Part shown: positions 1 through 8,566 of the stretch, one piece after another | Numbering within the stretch: position 1 is the stretch's first letter | Layout: every line of letters begins with the position of its first letter | Assembly (NCBI RefSeq): GCF_036013915.1 | Contig: NZ_CP107899.1 | Coordinates: 4,464,001 to 4,528,000, forward strand | DNA from: Streptomyces sp. NBC_00464 | GTDB taxonomy: Bacteria; Actinomycetota; Actinomycetes; Streptomycetales; Streptomycetaceae | Length of the DNA stretch: 64,000 nucleotides | Direction: 5' to 3' | Notes under the pieces: model-generated | What the model was told of the DNA's origin: nothing | Databases searched by the model: none | What the model saw: only the letters and a program-made list of their open reading frames with translations | Made by a program: the position numbers and the translations under genes

Positions 1-414
1 GGTGCGGTAGCCGCCCGCGTCACGGAAGTTGACGGCACCCTGGAGCCGGATCAGCCGGTCGGCGAGGTGCAGCGAGCCTCCCCGCTCGGGGACCAGGTCG
101 AACCACTGTCGGTCGGCGGCGGGCAGCCCGCGCACGGTGACCTTGCCGGTGGAGCCACCGGAGGCGACGGTACGGCCGTTGGCCCGGACGGCCACGTGAC
201 GTATGCCGGGGGCCTTCCACTCCACGGTGTACGAACCGTCGTCGGAGGCCGTCACCGTGGCCGCGGTGAACGGGATGCGTCCGTGGGAGGAAGCGGCGCC
301 GTGCCCGGTGGGGGTGTGCGGGGCCGCGGCCGCGGCCGCGGGTACTGCGAGGCCGGCCAGGAGGGCGGCGGCCAGGGCGTAGGAGGTAGCCCTGACACGA
401 GTCATCTGCGTCAT
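1..414 (-). CDS. secreted tyrosine-protein phosphatase, N-terminal part (cut by window edge)
   Basis: The frame is open to the left edge, so only the first 138 residues are visible. The N-terminus is a signal peptide: Arg-containing start, an Ala/Leu-rich core (SYALAAALLAGLAVPAAAA) and small residues at the likely cleavage site. A beta-rich stretch follows, and the fragment ends with NFRDAGGYRT. That is the conserved entry motif of the Tyr_phosphatase3/PtpB-like family, whose catalytic HCxxGKDR loop would lie beyond the edge. The likely role is an extracellular phosphotyrosine or phosphoinositide phosphatase. ATG codons at 414 and 405 are both possible starts; neither has a clear ribosome site. 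Family assignment rests on one motif plus the secreted architecture. Confidence 0.75.
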   Translation of the reverse strand, partial: MTQMTRVRATSYALAAALLAGLAVPAAAAAAPHTPTGHGAASSHGRIPFTAATVTASDDGSYTVEWKAPGIRHVAVRANGRTVASGGSTGKVTVRGLPAADRQWFDLVPERGGSLHLADRLIRLQGAVNFRDAGGYRT

Positions 415-685
415 GCGTGCATGCTCTGAGCCCCGCACGTGGAGAGGCGTAACCCCGGGTGAACGGGGGACGAAGACAGTTCCAACAGGGCCTCTGCGGC
501 GGAGGGGGCACGCTGCGGCTCAGCAGCGCCTTGCACAGGGCCCAGCCCCGGGCCTCGGGCCCACGCCCAGGTGGCAGCGTCTTGGCCGACGCACGCAACT
601 GCCAGACATGGAGCCATGTCCGCCACAGCCGACCCGCGCCGGCAGAACGCCGATGGGTCCGGGCAATCGAGCCGGCTGTCCGGTG

Positions 686-886
686 TCAGCGCCCGGCCGC
701 GTACTCCAGGAAGGTGGACCAGGCGGCCGGAGCGAAGAGCAGGACGGGTCCGGCGGGAGTCTTGCTGTCGCGGACGGGGACGAGGGCGGGGAAGGTGTCC
801 GATACCTCGACGCAGTTGTTGGCGCCGCCGTCGCTGTAGCTGGACTTGCGCCAGGTCGCGGTGGAGAGGTCGGGGGTACGGCTCAT
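686..886 (-). CDS. DUF397 domain protein (partner of upstream XRE regulator)
   Basis: A 66-residue protein with the diagnostic DUF397 pattern: WRKSSYSDGG near residue 12, CVEV, VRDSKTP and a final W-x-x-F segment. DUF397 proteins are abundant in Streptomyces, almost always beside an XRE-DUF5753 regulator, and the pairs are thought to act as small regulatory or antitoxin-like modules (bldB/whiJ type). The start codon overlaps the stop of the regulator gene as ATGA at 883-886, so the two are translationally coupled. The specific role of this copy is unknown. Confidence 0.88.
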   Translation of the reverse strand: MSRTPDLSTATWRKSSYSDGGANNCVEVSDTFPALVPVRDSKTPAGPVLLFAPAAWSTFLEYAAGR

Positions 887-1707
887 GATCTGTGCTCCTC
901 CAGGACACCCCTGATGAACGCGGTGGACTCCGGCGGGGGCAGCGCCAGGTCCCGGAGGCGATCGTAGGACAGGCGGTAGCGCGTCACAGCGGCTGGATCC
1001 TCGATCAACTCCGCGCATCCGTTGCCTTCCGTATAGGCAACCGTGCTCGTGTCGTCCTGCCACAGCAACGTCAGGGAACCGTCCATCAGGTGGTGCGCCC
1101 CGGCGGCGAAGGGCAGGACCTGGAGGACGACGGAGGCCGTCTCGCCCATGTCGATCAGATGCGTCAGTTGTTCGTCCCACGCCTTGGGGTCCGGGACGGG
1201 CCTGCGGAGCGCGTACTCGTCCAAGATGATCCGTACGGACGGAGCCGGTTTACGGTGCAGCAGTTGCTGACGTCCCATGCGGGCTATGACCTGCTCCTCC
1301 ACCAACTCGGCCTCGGCGTGGGTTTCCTGGGCGCCGGACAACAGCTTCCGCGCCACCTCCTCCGTCTGGAGCAGGCCGGGGATGCCGAGCGTGAACAGGT
1401 GCATGATGCGAGCCGTCGGCTCCAGCCGCATGAACTCCTTGTACCGGTCCTTGAAGACCTCCTTCCGCGCCACCTTCCAGAGCTGCACCAGCAGGCCCCC
1501 GGAGTCGTAGAACCGGTCCAGGTCCTCCATCACCGCGAGCTTGGACAGGCGTTGGCTGACCTCCAGGCGGTAGAGGTAGCTCTTGTCGTAGCGGGTCTTC
1601 TCGGCGAGCTGCCCCAGCGACAGGCCCGCCTTCTCGCGTAAGTACCGAAGGGCCCGGCCGAGCGCGGCGCGGCCCGACTCCTCGTCCGTGGGGGTGAGTT
1701 CGGTCAT
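883..1707 (-). CDS. XRE-family regulator with DUF5753 domain
   Basis: 274 residues. Residues 15-75 form a helix-turn-helix (LRYLREKAGLSLGQLAEKT, then YDKSYLYRLE). The rest matches DUF5753, with the hallmark IPGLLQTEEVAR near residue 108 and VVLQVLPFAAGAHHLMDG near residue 193. Proteins of this type are WhiJ-like DNA-binding regulators linked to development and antibiotic production. It is followed by the DUF397 partner through a 4-bp overlap and lies divergently from the small gene at 1847. The ATG at 1707 precedes the domain by a normal distance. Confidence 0.9.
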   Translation of the reverse strand: MTELTPTDEESGRAALGRALRYLREKAGLSLGQLAEKTRYDKSYLYRLEVSQRLSKLAVMEDLDRFYDSGGLLVQLWKVARKEVFKDRYKEFMRLEPTARIMHLFTLGIPGLLQTEEVARKLLSGAQETHAEAELVEEQVIARMGRQQLLHRKPAPSVRIILDEYALRRPVPDPKAWDEQLTHLIDMGETASVVLQVLPFAAGAHHLMDGSLTLLWQDDTSTVAYTEGNGCAELIEDPAAVTRYRLSYDRLRDLALPPPESTAFIRGVLEEHRS

Positions 1708-1846
1708 CGGCGGCCCTCCGTTGTCCTGCGCGCGGGCAATCGTGTCTCTCTGTCCGAGCGTACGGCGGGCGCGTCATCATCGGGTCACGATCCGTCACCG
1801 TCACCCGTCGGTGGGACGCAGTGCCCGCCGGCCGTCAGGAGCAGTC

Positions 1847-2137
1847 ATGGCCGACCTACCTCCCCGCCTCCTTCCCTGGGTCTCTCCGGAGGGCAAGCCG
1901 TGCTGGCTCAGCACCGACGATCCCGGGAGCCTGATGTCACGGCTGGCCGACGACATGGAGGACGAGCAGATCGAGTGCGGCGAGCAGGTGTGGGCCGGGT
2001 CGCGGGCCGTGCTGGCGGACCGGGCGGCGGGGGAGCGGGCGGTGCGGTTCGCGCTTGCGCGGGCCACGGAATCGCTGGGGGATCTGCTGCGGATCGCGCA
2101 CAGCCGGGGTGAGCGGATGCGTGCGGAATCCTCGTGA
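1847..2137 (+). CDS. hypothetical protein, 96 aa
   Basis: A small rightward gene with ATG at 1847 preceded by AGGAG at a good distance (CAGGAGCAGTC). The product is acidic and helical with no membrane segment or signal peptide. The N-terminal part contains PWVSPEGKPCWLSTDDPGS, and an Ala/Arg/Glu-rich helix fills residues 45-90. Its divergent position next to the XRE/DUF397 pair suggests, but does not prove, a link to that regulatory module. Strong GC3 bias supports coding. No family recognised. Confidence 0.7.
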   Translation: MADLPPRLLPWVSPEGKPCWLSTDDPGSLMSRLADDMEDEQIECGEQVWAGSRAVLADRAAGERAVRFALARATESLGDLLRIAHSRGERMRAESS

Positions 2138-2168
2138 CCGGCGTCCGTCCTGCTCCTGGCGGGGGCCG

Positions 2169-2567
2169 TCAGTGAAAGCCGAGCATTCCGGGGGAGTCGA
2201 TGTCGACGGTGAGGATGCCGGGCGGGTAGTCGTCTTCGCGGCCGGTCAGGATGATCGACATGCCGCCGGTCTCCAGGTGGGGCATCGCCACGTACAGCGC
2301 GTGGCAGGTGTCCGGCCCTCCCCAGCCGTCGCGCACCATGCCCCCGATCGTGGCCGCTGCCGTCTGGTCGAGCTGGTCCACCAGGAGGCCGGGGAGCGCC
2401 AGCGCTGCACGCGCCAGGCCCTCGGATGCCACTTCCCCCTGCATGAGGCACAGCGCGGGAACGTGCACCCAGTCCCCGGGTGTGTGAGCGACATTGTCGG
2501 CGAGAAGGTGCAGGGCGCGATGCCCCTGCGTGAGGGCGGTGACCGCACTCGTGTCGAGGATGATCAC
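2169..2567 (-). CDS. PIN-domain toxin (VapC-like)
   Basis: 132 residues beginning MIILDTSAVTAL, the canonical first strand and metal-binding Asp of the PIN ribonuclease fold. Further acidic residues sit at about 45 (QGEVASEG) and 87 (GPDTCHAL), as expected for a Mg-dependent endoribonuclease, although the middle is divergent. Its start overlaps the stop of the upstream ribbon-helix-helix gene as ATGA (2564-2567), the usual antitoxin-toxin order. By family it should cleave RNA when not bound by its antitoxin. The RNA target cannot be read from sequence. Confidence 0.8.
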   Translation of the reverse strand: MIILDTSAVTALTQGHRALHLLADNVAHTPGDWVHVPALCLMQGEVASEGLARAALALPGLLVDQLDQTAAATIGGMVRDGWGGPDTCHALYVAMPHLETGGMSIILTGREDDYPPGILTVDIDSPGMLGFH

Positions 2568-2848
2568 GCTGCCTTGTCCCGTCCGGCGCGCATCTTCTCG
2601 GCAGCCATGGCGTACACATTGGCCAGCACGTCCGGTCCGTCCTCGAACTCCGCATCGGTCAGAGTGCAGCCCATGCGCTCCCTCAGCACCCGTCGAGTGG
2701 TGGCCACACGCTCGGCGATCTGGGCGGCGGTCGGCTGCTGCGAAGCCAATTGCTCGACCAACTGGCCCAGGCTCAGACCGCGCTCCTTGGCGACCTGTGC
2801 GAGATGATCACGTGTCTCTTTGGGGACCTGGATTGTCGTCGTTGCCAT
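2564..2848 (-). CDS. ribbon-helix-helix antitoxin of PIN toxin
   Basis: 94 residues. The N-terminus MATTTIQVPKETRDHLAQVA matches a ribbon-helix-helix DNA-binding strand followed by two helices (SLGQLVEQLA). The C-terminal half is charged and would wrap the toxin. The ATG at 2848 is chosen because the family begins with the beta-strand; the longer frame to 2914 would add an untypical leader. The gene is coupled to the PIN toxin by a 4-bp overlap. Autorepression is likely because CCATA/TATGG repeats overlap its start. Confidence 0.8.
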   Translation of the reverse strand: MATTTIQVPKETRDHLAQVAKERGLSLGQLVEQLASQQPTAAQIAERVATTRRVLRERMGCTLTDAEFEDGPDVLANVYAMAAEKMRAGRDKAA

Positions 2849-2872
2849 AGAGTCACCATAGCCAGAGTATGG
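2845..2872. promoter_or_regulatory. candidate autoregulatory operator of the toxin-antitoxin pair
   Basis: CCATA occurs twice (2845-2849, 2856-2860) and its complement TATGG once (2868-2872), within 28 bp overlapping the antitoxin start codon. Short repeated half-sites like this are typical of ribbon-helix-helix repressors. This is an inference from spacing and position. Confidence 0.35.
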
Positions 2873-3058
2873 ATACGACGCGCCCCTACTGCCCGAAGCG
2901 CACCAACCGGGCACATGCGAAGCGCGGTACGCCCGTTGACATTCCTACGCGTACCCGTATCGGCCCTCGGCCGCCCTTCCCCGTTCGATTACAGTGCTGC
3001 GCAGTTACCGCGCAGTCGCACACGGATACGGACCGATCGGGAGACGGGAAGGGGCACG

Positions 3059-4174
3059 GTGAGCTCAGGGACCACAGCCGTCTGGGGCCGTGCCGAGCAG
3101 CAGGACTTCCGCAGCCGGGTACGCGGCGCACTGCTCGGCGGCGCCATCGGTGACGCGCTCGGCGCGGGCGTCAGCGGGCTCACGCTGGAGGAGATCCGCG
3201 AGGCCCACGGGGTCGACGCCGTCACCGACTTCGTCCCCGCACACGGCGGGCGCGGCCGCGTCAGCGCCGTCACCCAGCTCACCCTGTTCACCGTCGACGG
3301 GCTGATCCGCGCCCAGGTCCGCCGCGACACCGGTGCCTGGCACCCGCCCACCGATGTGCACCAGGCCCATCTGCGCTGGGCCGCCACCCAGCACGACTGG
3401 GGGCCCGACGAACGGCGCAAGGACAACGGCTGGCTCGCCGGGCAGGAGTGGCTCTACAACCGGCGCGCGCCCACCCGGGAATGCCTGAACGGCTTCGGCG
3501 ACACCGTCATGGGCACCCTTGAACAGCCCAAGAACCCCGCCGCGCACGACTCGGCCGCACTCACCCGCTCCGCCCCGTTCGGGCTCCTCGTCGGCTGGGA
3601 ACCGCAGCTCGTGTTCCAACTGGCCGTCGAGTGCGCCGCCCAGACCCACGGCCACCCCACCGCCCTGCTCTCCGCGGGCGCCGTCGCCGTCATGGTGCAC
3701 GGGCTGGCGCGCGGCGAGTCGCTGGACGGGGCCGTGCAGCACGCGCTGGGGGTGCTCGCCGAGCGGCCGGGCCACGAAACCGTCACCGAGGCGCTCCAAC
3801 AGGCCCTCGGCACCGTGCGCCAGGGCATTCCGGGCCCCGCACTCATCGAGTCGCTGGGCGCCACGGACTCCGCCGAGGAGGTCCTTGCCGTGGCCGTGTA
3901 CTGCGCCCTGGTCGGCGAGGACATCCGGCACGGGCTGCGGCTGGCCGTGAACCACGGCGGGCCGTCCGCGGCCACCGGGGCCCTGTGCGGGGCGCTGCTC
4001 GGCGCGCTGCACGGCGAGACCGCGCTGCCGCCGGCCTGGCTGGCCGAGCTGGAGGGGCGGGCCACGCTCCTGGAGCTCGCCGACGACTTCGCCATGGAGA
4101 TGACACAGGGGCCCGCCCTGCACGGTCCGGCCGCCGCCGCACCGGGCTGGCTGGCCCGCTACCCGCGCGGCTGA
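3059..4174 (+). CDS. ADP-ribosylglycohydrolase-family protein, degenerate metal site
   Basis: 371 residues. GTG at 3059 follows a GGGAAGGGG ribosome site. Residues 17-35 (RVRGALLGGAIGDALGAGV) match the start of the DraG/ARH fold, and the last third has VNHGG followed by GALCGALLGALHG, the family's terminal helix. In active enzymes the segment after the Gly-Gly normally carries Asp residues that bind Mg (a DxD-type pattern). Here it reads GGPSAATGAL, so the C-terminal metal ligands appear lost. The protein may be a non-catalytic ADP-ribose binder or have altered chemistry. It is followed by a strong bidirectional terminator. Confidence 0.8.
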   Translation: MSSGTTAVWGRAEQQDFRSRVRGALLGGAIGDALGAGVSGLTLEEIREAHGVDAVTDFVPAHGGRGRVSAVTQLTLFTVDGLIRAQVRRDTGAWHPPTDVHQAHLRWAATQHDWGPDERRKDNGWLAGQEWLYNRRAPTRECLNGFGDTVMGTLEQPKNPAAHDSAALTRSAPFGLLVGWEPQLVFQLAVECAAQTHGHPTALLSAGAVAVMVHGLARGESLDGAVQHALGVLAERPGHETVTEALQQALGTVRQGIPGPALIESLGATDSAEEVLAVAVYCALVGEDIRHGLRLAVNHGGPSAATGALCGALLGALHGETALPPAWLAELEGRATLLELADDFAMEMTQGPALHGPAAAAPGWLARYPRG

Positions 4175-4193
4175 GCGGGAAGGGCGGAACAGG

Positions 4194-4239
4194 TGAGGGG
4201 CGGGTCACGGAAGCCGCCGCATCCGTGACCCGCCCCTCA
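4194..4239. terminator. bidirectional intrinsic terminator
   Basis: A perfect 18-bp stem (4194-4211 pairs with 4222-4239) with a 10-nt loop lies between two convergent genes. This serves both the ADP-ribosylglycohydrolase-like gene and the symporter gene. Confidence 0.85.
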
Positions 4240-4259
4240 CCCCCGTACAGCCGCAGGCG

Positions 4260-5831
4260 TCAGTCCTTCACGCCCTCCACGGCCGCAACGTCCTCGGGGC
4301 CGCCCTGCGCCGGTACGGTCGCACCGGTCGCCGGGCCGTCGCTGTCCGTGTTGATCTGCTCGATGATCGCATCGCGCTCCGGGGTGTCCTCCGGCTTGAT
4401 GAAGCCGATGACGATGTAGAGCACCAGCGAGATCGCCAGCGGCAGCGCCACCTGGTACTGCAGGGCGACGTCCGTCTTCACCGAACCGTCGAAGTTGTAG
4501 TTGGTGAAGTAGAACGCCAGCAGACCCGCCGCCCAGCTGGTGAGCGCCGCCGTCGGTCCCGACTTACGGAACCGGCGCAGCAGACCCAGCATGAACGGGA
4601 TCGCGATCGGGCCCATCAGACCGGCGACCCACTTGATGACGACCGAGATGATGTCCTTGAACGTCGGCGAGTTGATCTGGGTCGCCAGCGCCATGGACAG
4701 GCCCAGGAAGCCGAGCGTGGAGAGCCGCGCGGCCAGCAGGCCGGCGCGGGCGTTCCAGTTGCGGGCCGCCTTGGAGAAGACCGGGGCGATGTCGCGGGTG
4801 AAGACCGCCGCGATGGCGTTGGCGTCCGAGGAGCACATGGCCATCGTGTGCGAGAAGAAGCCGACGACGACCAGGCCCAGCAGGCCGTGCGGCAGAAGCT
4901 GCTCGGTCATCAGCGCGTAGCTGTCCGAGGCGTCCGGCTTCTGGGCGTCGACGAGCAGCGGGGCACACCACATCGGGAAGAAGAGGACCGTCGGCCAGAC
5001 CAGCCACAGGATGGCGGAGAGCCGTGCCGAGCGGGTCGCGGAGGCGGCGGAGTCCGTGGCCATGTAGCGCTGGGCCTGGTTCCACATGCCGCCGTTGTAC
5101 TCGAAGGTCTTGATGAACAGGTACGCCAGCAGGAAGGTCACGGTGTACGGACCGGCCGTCGGGTCCGTGTGGCCCTCGGGCAGCTTGTCCCAGACCGTCC
5201 ACAGGGTGGAGAAGCCGTCGAGCTTGCTCATCGCGGTGACGAGCATCGCGAGGCCGGCGAACAGCTGGATGACGAACTGCCCCAGCTCGGTGAGCGCGTC
5301 GGCCCACAGGCCGCCGACCGTGCAGTAGATGGCCGTGATCAGGCCGGTGATGAAGATGCCCTGGGTCAGGCTGATGCCGGTGAAGACGGAGAGCAGGGTG
5401 GCGATGGCCGCCCACTTGGCGCCGACGTCCACGATCTTCAGCAGCAGCCCGGACCAGGCGAGCGCCTGCTGGGTCTGGATGTTGTAGCGGTTCTTCAGGT
5501 ATTCGAGAGGCGAGGCGACGTGCAGCCGCGAGCGCAGCCGGTTGAGCCGGGGAGCGAAGAGCTTGGCGCCGATCCCGATGCCGATGGCGATGGGGAGCGA
5601 CCACGTCACGAAGGACGTGACGCCGTACTGGTACGCGATGCCGGCGTAGCCGGTGAACATCACGGCGCTGTAGCCGGACATGTGGTGCGAGATGCCGGAA
5701 AGCCACCACGGCATCTTGCCGCCGGCCGTGAAGAAGTCGCTGACGTTGTCCACACGCTTGTGGGACCAGAGTCCGATCGCGATCATCACGCCGAAGTAGC
5801 CGATGAGCACGACCCAGTCGAGACTGTTCAT
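4260..5831 (-). CDS. sodium:solute symporter (SSF family)
   Basis: 523 residues with about 13 hydrophobic spans, the size and layout of the SSS/SSF family (PutP, Mct, SGLT relatives). The N-terminus has the first helix (LIGYFGVMIAIGLWSHKR) followed by DFFTAGGKMPWWLSGISHHM, close to the family pattern in which a Gly-rich turn precedes helix 2. FSHTMAMCSSDANAIAAVFTRDI near residue 330 corresponds to the sodium-site helix 8. The hydrophilic tail after residue 485 is acidic. The substrate could be a sugar, monocarboxylate or amino acid; nothing nearby decides it. Transcribed alone. Confidence 0.9.
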   Translation of the reverse strand: MNSLDWVVLIGYFGVMIAIGLWSHKRVDNVSDFFTAGGKMPWWLSGISHHMSGYSAVMFTGYAGIAYQYGVTSFVTWSLPIAIGIGIGAKLFAPRLNRLRSRLHVASPLEYLKNRYNIQTQQALAWSGLLLKIVDVGAKWAAIATLLSVFTGISLTQGIFITGLITAIYCTVGGLWADALTELGQFVIQLFAGLAMLVTAMSKLDGFSTLWTVWDKLPEGHTDPTAGPYTVTFLLAYLFIKTFEYNGGMWNQAQRYMATDSAASATRSARLSAILWLVWPTVLFFPMWCAPLLVDAQKPDASDSYALMTEQLLPHGLLGLVVVGFFSHTMAMCSSDANAIAAVFTRDIAPVFSKAARNWNARAGLLAARLSTLGFLGLSMALATQINSPTFKDIISVVIKWVAGLMGPIAIPFMLGLLRRFRKSGPTAALTSWAAGLLAFYFTNYNFDGSVKTDVALQYQVALPLAISLVLYIVIGFIKPEDTPERDAIIEQINTDSDGPATGATVPAQGGPEDVAAVEGVKD

Positions 5832-6242
5832 GTGCCCCCTCCTGGGGTCCGCCTTGTGAACGGGTACGCACTTCGTCAGTACGGCCGTTCAGCGGTGCCC
5901 CCGTGCGGGAACGGGGACTTCGGGGATTGAACCGCCTGTTCGGCACCTCGGTCAAGGTCTCCGTCGGTCAGAGATGTGAACGCGGATCAGTAAGTCGAAC
6001 GATTTTACTTGTTCTTGACCCACGAAAGCGTTGTCGTGCACGTGACGGGGGCCACACGATGAGCGGGCACTTCGTCAGGCTGTGCAGAGAAGAAGAGGGA
6101 ACATCCAGGAACGCCGAAAGACCGCACGGGATGCGGGTCCCGTGCGGCCGAGAAGGAGGAGAACTGACCTTGCCGAACTCCCTGTGGAGCGAGCCCGCAC
6201 GAAACGGGCCCCTGCGGAGCGAGCCCGTGGTGCGTCAGTGCG
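5832..6242. other. intergenic region with hairpin
   Basis: About 410 bp between the symporter start and the SDR stop. It should hold the symporter promoter. A perfect 10-bp stem (6122-6131 with 6138-6147, 6-nt loop) could terminate leftward transcription from the SDR gene. I see no convincing gene; a short TTG frame near 6172 was rejected. Confidence 0.5.
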
Positions 6243-7025
6243 TCAGCGCATCAGCTCGCCCGCGTTGACCAGCAGGGACTGCCCGGTGATCGCCCGTGCC
6301 CGGTCGGAGGACAGGAAGACCGCGGCCTCCGCCACATCGCCGTCCGTCGCCAGCTCCGGCAGCGCCATGCGCTCCGAGAGCCTCCCCAGCACCTCGGCCT
6401 CGGGTACCGACTCGGTGTGTGCGGTGAACTGTACGTAGGCCTGTACCGGCGGCCCCCACATCCAGCCCGGCAGCACGGTGTTCACCCGGATCCGGTGCGG
6501 TCCGAACTCCCACGCCATGGAGTACATCGCCGAGGTGAGCGCGCCCTTGGAGGCCGCGTACGCCGCCTGCCGCACCTGGGACGGCGCCGCCACCGCGGAC
6601 TGCGTACCGATGATGACGACCGATCCGCCCCGTTCCTTGAGTGCGGGCAGGCAGGCGCGCGTCATTCGCAGGGTGCCGAGCAGATTGACGTCGACGACCG
6701 CCTTCCAGGTGTCCAGATCGGCGTCCTCGACGCCGCCGAAGTAGCTGTCCCAGGCGGCGACATGGACCACCGCGTCGATCCGCCCGAACCGCTCGACGGC
6801 CAGCGCCGCGAGCGCCTCGCACTGCGCCTCGTCGGTGATGTCGGTGGCCAGATGCGCGGTGTGCACCCCCTCCGGATCGATCTCGGCCGCCGACTTGGCG
6901 AGATTGGCCGCGGTGCGCGCCCCGAGGACGGCGTTGCCCCCGTCGCGCACGACCGTGGCCGCGATCTGGTGCCCGAGCCCGGCGCCCACCCCGGACACGA
7001 TGACGGTCTTCCCCGCGAGCAACAT
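6243..7025 (-). CDS. short-chain dehydrogenase/reductase (SDR)
   Basis: 260 residues with classical SDR features: Rossmann glycine motif SGVGAGLGHQ at about residue 11, DVNLLGTLRMTRA in the middle, active-site Ser in IIGTQSAV, and the YAASKGA Tyr-Lys dyad near residue 155. After the dyad come IRVNTVLPGWMWGP and the C-terminal GQSLLVNAG. It would be an NAD(P)H-dependent oxidoreductase acting on a small alcohol or ketone. ATG at 7025 fits the fold start. It is divergent from the gene at 7105 with only 79 bp between them, so both probably serve one catabolic or modifying route. Confidence 0.92.
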   Translation of the reverse strand: MLLAGKTVIVSGVGAGLGHQIAATVVRDGGNAVLGARTAANLAKSAAEIDPEGVHTAHLATDITDEAQCEALAALAVERFGRIDAVVHVAAWDSYFGGVEDADLDTWKAVVDVNLLGTLRMTRACLPALKERGGSVVIIGTQSAVAAPSQVRQAAYAASKGALTSAMYSMAWEFGPHRIRVNTVLPGWMWGPPVQAYVQFTAHTESVPEAEVLGRLSERMALPELATDGDVAEAAVFLSSDRARAITGQSLLVNAGELMR

Positions 7026-7104
7026 CGGCGCCTCCCGGCTCTGGAACTTCTTCTGACGGGGCGTCAGAGTAGGTCCCTCCGGCAGAGTACGGAAGGGGAA
7101 CGGC

Positions 7105-7974
7105 ATGGGTGAGGGAACGAGGCCCGAACAAGAGCGGGGCGGCGGGACGCGGAGTGACACGTACGCCGAACTGGCCGCGCTGGGGCCGTACGGAGTCCAT
7201 CCCGGCCACGCGCTGATCACCATGGTGGAACCGCACCCGGGCCATGAGTTCGCGTACAACCGGTGGTACGAAGACGATCACTACTACGCAGGCGCGATGG
7301 CGATGCCCTGGATGTTCTCCGGCCGGCGCTGGGTCGCCACCCGGGAGCTCCAGGAGCTGCGGTACCCGGACAAGTCCGCGATCGCCCAGCCGGTCGGTGC
7401 CGGGTGCTATCTGTCCACGTACTGGGTGACGGACGGACGCTACGACGACCACATGAAGTGGACCGTCGGCATCAACAAGCGGCTGAACCGGGACGGCCGG
7501 GTCTACCAGGACCGCACCCATGTCTTCACGGCGTTCCAGGACCACGAGGCGACGGTCTACCGGGACGGGGCCGCGGGGCCCCGGGACTTCCATGCCCTCG
7601 ATCATCCGTACAGCGGACTGGTGCTGGAGGTGATCGACGCCGAAGGGCCCGCGCAACGGGCCGAGTTGCTGGAGTGGCTGCGCTCCCGGCATCTGCCCAA
7701 GCGGCTGAGCGGGTCGCCCGCGGCGATGGTGACCGTGTTCCGTCCCACGCCGTTGCCGGGCGACCGGATGACCTATGTGAAGCAGGTCGAGGGCGTCGAC
7801 ACCCGGCTGACCCTGCTCTGGTTCCTCCAGGAGGACCCGCGAGCATGCTGGGACGAGCATTTCGCCGGGCTCGACGCGACGGTTGCGGAATCGGGGCTGG
7901 GGCGGGTGGAGCTGATGGCGCCGTTCATCCCGACCGTGCCGGGCACGGACCGGTACGTGGATCAGCTGCGCTGA
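7105..7974 (+). CDS. hypothetical protein with dimeric alpha-beta barrel-like repeats
   Basis: 289 residues; ATG at 7105 follows GGAAGGGG. The segment FAYNRWYEDDHYYAGAMAMP (residues 50-69) resembles the NxWYDxxHxP signature of ferredoxin-like dimeric alpha/beta barrels (EthD/DUF4286 type). A second such unit may occupy the C-terminal half, where LLWFLQEDPRACWDEHFAG recurs. No signal peptide or membrane helix. Divergent pairing with an SDR suggests a role in breakdown or isomerisation of a small ketone or aromatic compound, but the reaction is unknown. Confidence 0.75.
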   Translation: MGEGTRPEQERGGGTRSDTYAELAALGPYGVHPGHALITMVEPHPGHEFAYNRWYEDDHYYAGAMAMPWMFSGRRWVATRELQELRYPDKSAIAQPVGAGCYLSTYWVTDGRYDDHMKWTVGINKRLNRDGRVYQDRTHVFTAFQDHEATVYRDGAAGPRDFHALDHPYSGLVLEVIDAEGPAQRAELLEWLRSRHLPKRLSGSPAAMVTVFRPTPLPGDRMTYVKQVEGVDTRLTLLWFLQEDPRACWDEHFAGLDATVAESGLGRVELMAPFIPTVPGTDRYVDQLR

Positions 7975-8116
7975 GACGCCCGGCGGGTGGCGCCGCGCGG
8001 TGTCCCGTTGCCCGGATGTGCGCGGAGGACCCTCTCGGCCAGGACGGCGAGCCGGACGAGAGGGCTACCGGCAGCACCTGAAGTGGTGCGGCAATGCGAG
8101 GTAAGGGCAACATCGG

Positions 8117-8323
8117 TCAGGCGTTGATGGAGCCCTCGGCCACATCACGCACGAATGCGGTCCACGCGCCGGGGACGAAGGTGAGCGAAGGGCCTTCGGG
8201 GGCCTTCGAGTCACGTACGGCAATCGCCTGCACGAGAGGGGACTTGACTTCGACGCAGGCGCCGTTGCCCCCGGAATACGACGACTTCGTCCAGTTTTCC
8301 GTAGCACCCTGACGAATGGCCAT
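8117..8323 (-). CDS. DUF397 domain protein (second copy)
   Basis: 68 residues with NWTKSSYSGGNGACVEV, VRDSKAPEGP and a final WTAFV block, the DUF397 signature. ATG at 8323 has GGAG 5 nt upstream; a GTG 6 nt earlier is less likely. It is the downstream partner of the XRE regulator that starts at 9436. The two are separated by 243 bp, unlike the overlapping pair at 0.7-1.7 kb, so this copy probably has its own promoter, perhaps controlled at the palindrome 8430-8443. Confidence 0.88.
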   Translation of the reverse strand: MAIRQGATENWTKSSYSGGNGACVEVKSPLVQAIAVRDSKAPEGPSLTFVPGAWTAFVRDVAEGSINA

Positions 8324-8429
8324 GTTCACTCCGGTTCAGAGAGTTGTGTGAGCGCCAGCGGAATTCCCGTTGGCGTGATCGACGCTACTCGCCAAGCTCC
8401 TTGAGTGGAGGGGCCGTTCACTCGACCGG

Positions 8430-8443
8430 ATGGTATATACCAT
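8430..8443. promoter_or_regulatory. perfect palindrome, candidate operator upstream of DUF397 gene
   Basis: ATGGTATATACCAT is a 14-bp perfect palindrome, strikingly AT-rich for this genome. It lies 107 bp upstream of the DUF397 start and downstream of the XRE regulator gene. A site for the adjacent XRE protein is a reasonable inference. Confidence 0.4.
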
Positions 8444-8566
8444 GCAGGTCTTCCGCTGCGAGGTGGCGACGGTGTACCGTGCCGTCGCCTCACCCGTAAC
8501 ATCGCTTTATTTCTCGCATACCGGACTTTGCGGGCCAGTTGGTTCACCCGCCCGTACGGCCGGAGT

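Noticed and set aside
6172..6268. Short TTG frame after a strong GGAGG, with an internal SEPxRNGPLRSEP repeat
   Set aside because: It runs into the 3' end of the SDR gene on the other strand, is only 31 codons long and has no family resemblance. The repeated residues follow from a short DNA repeat.
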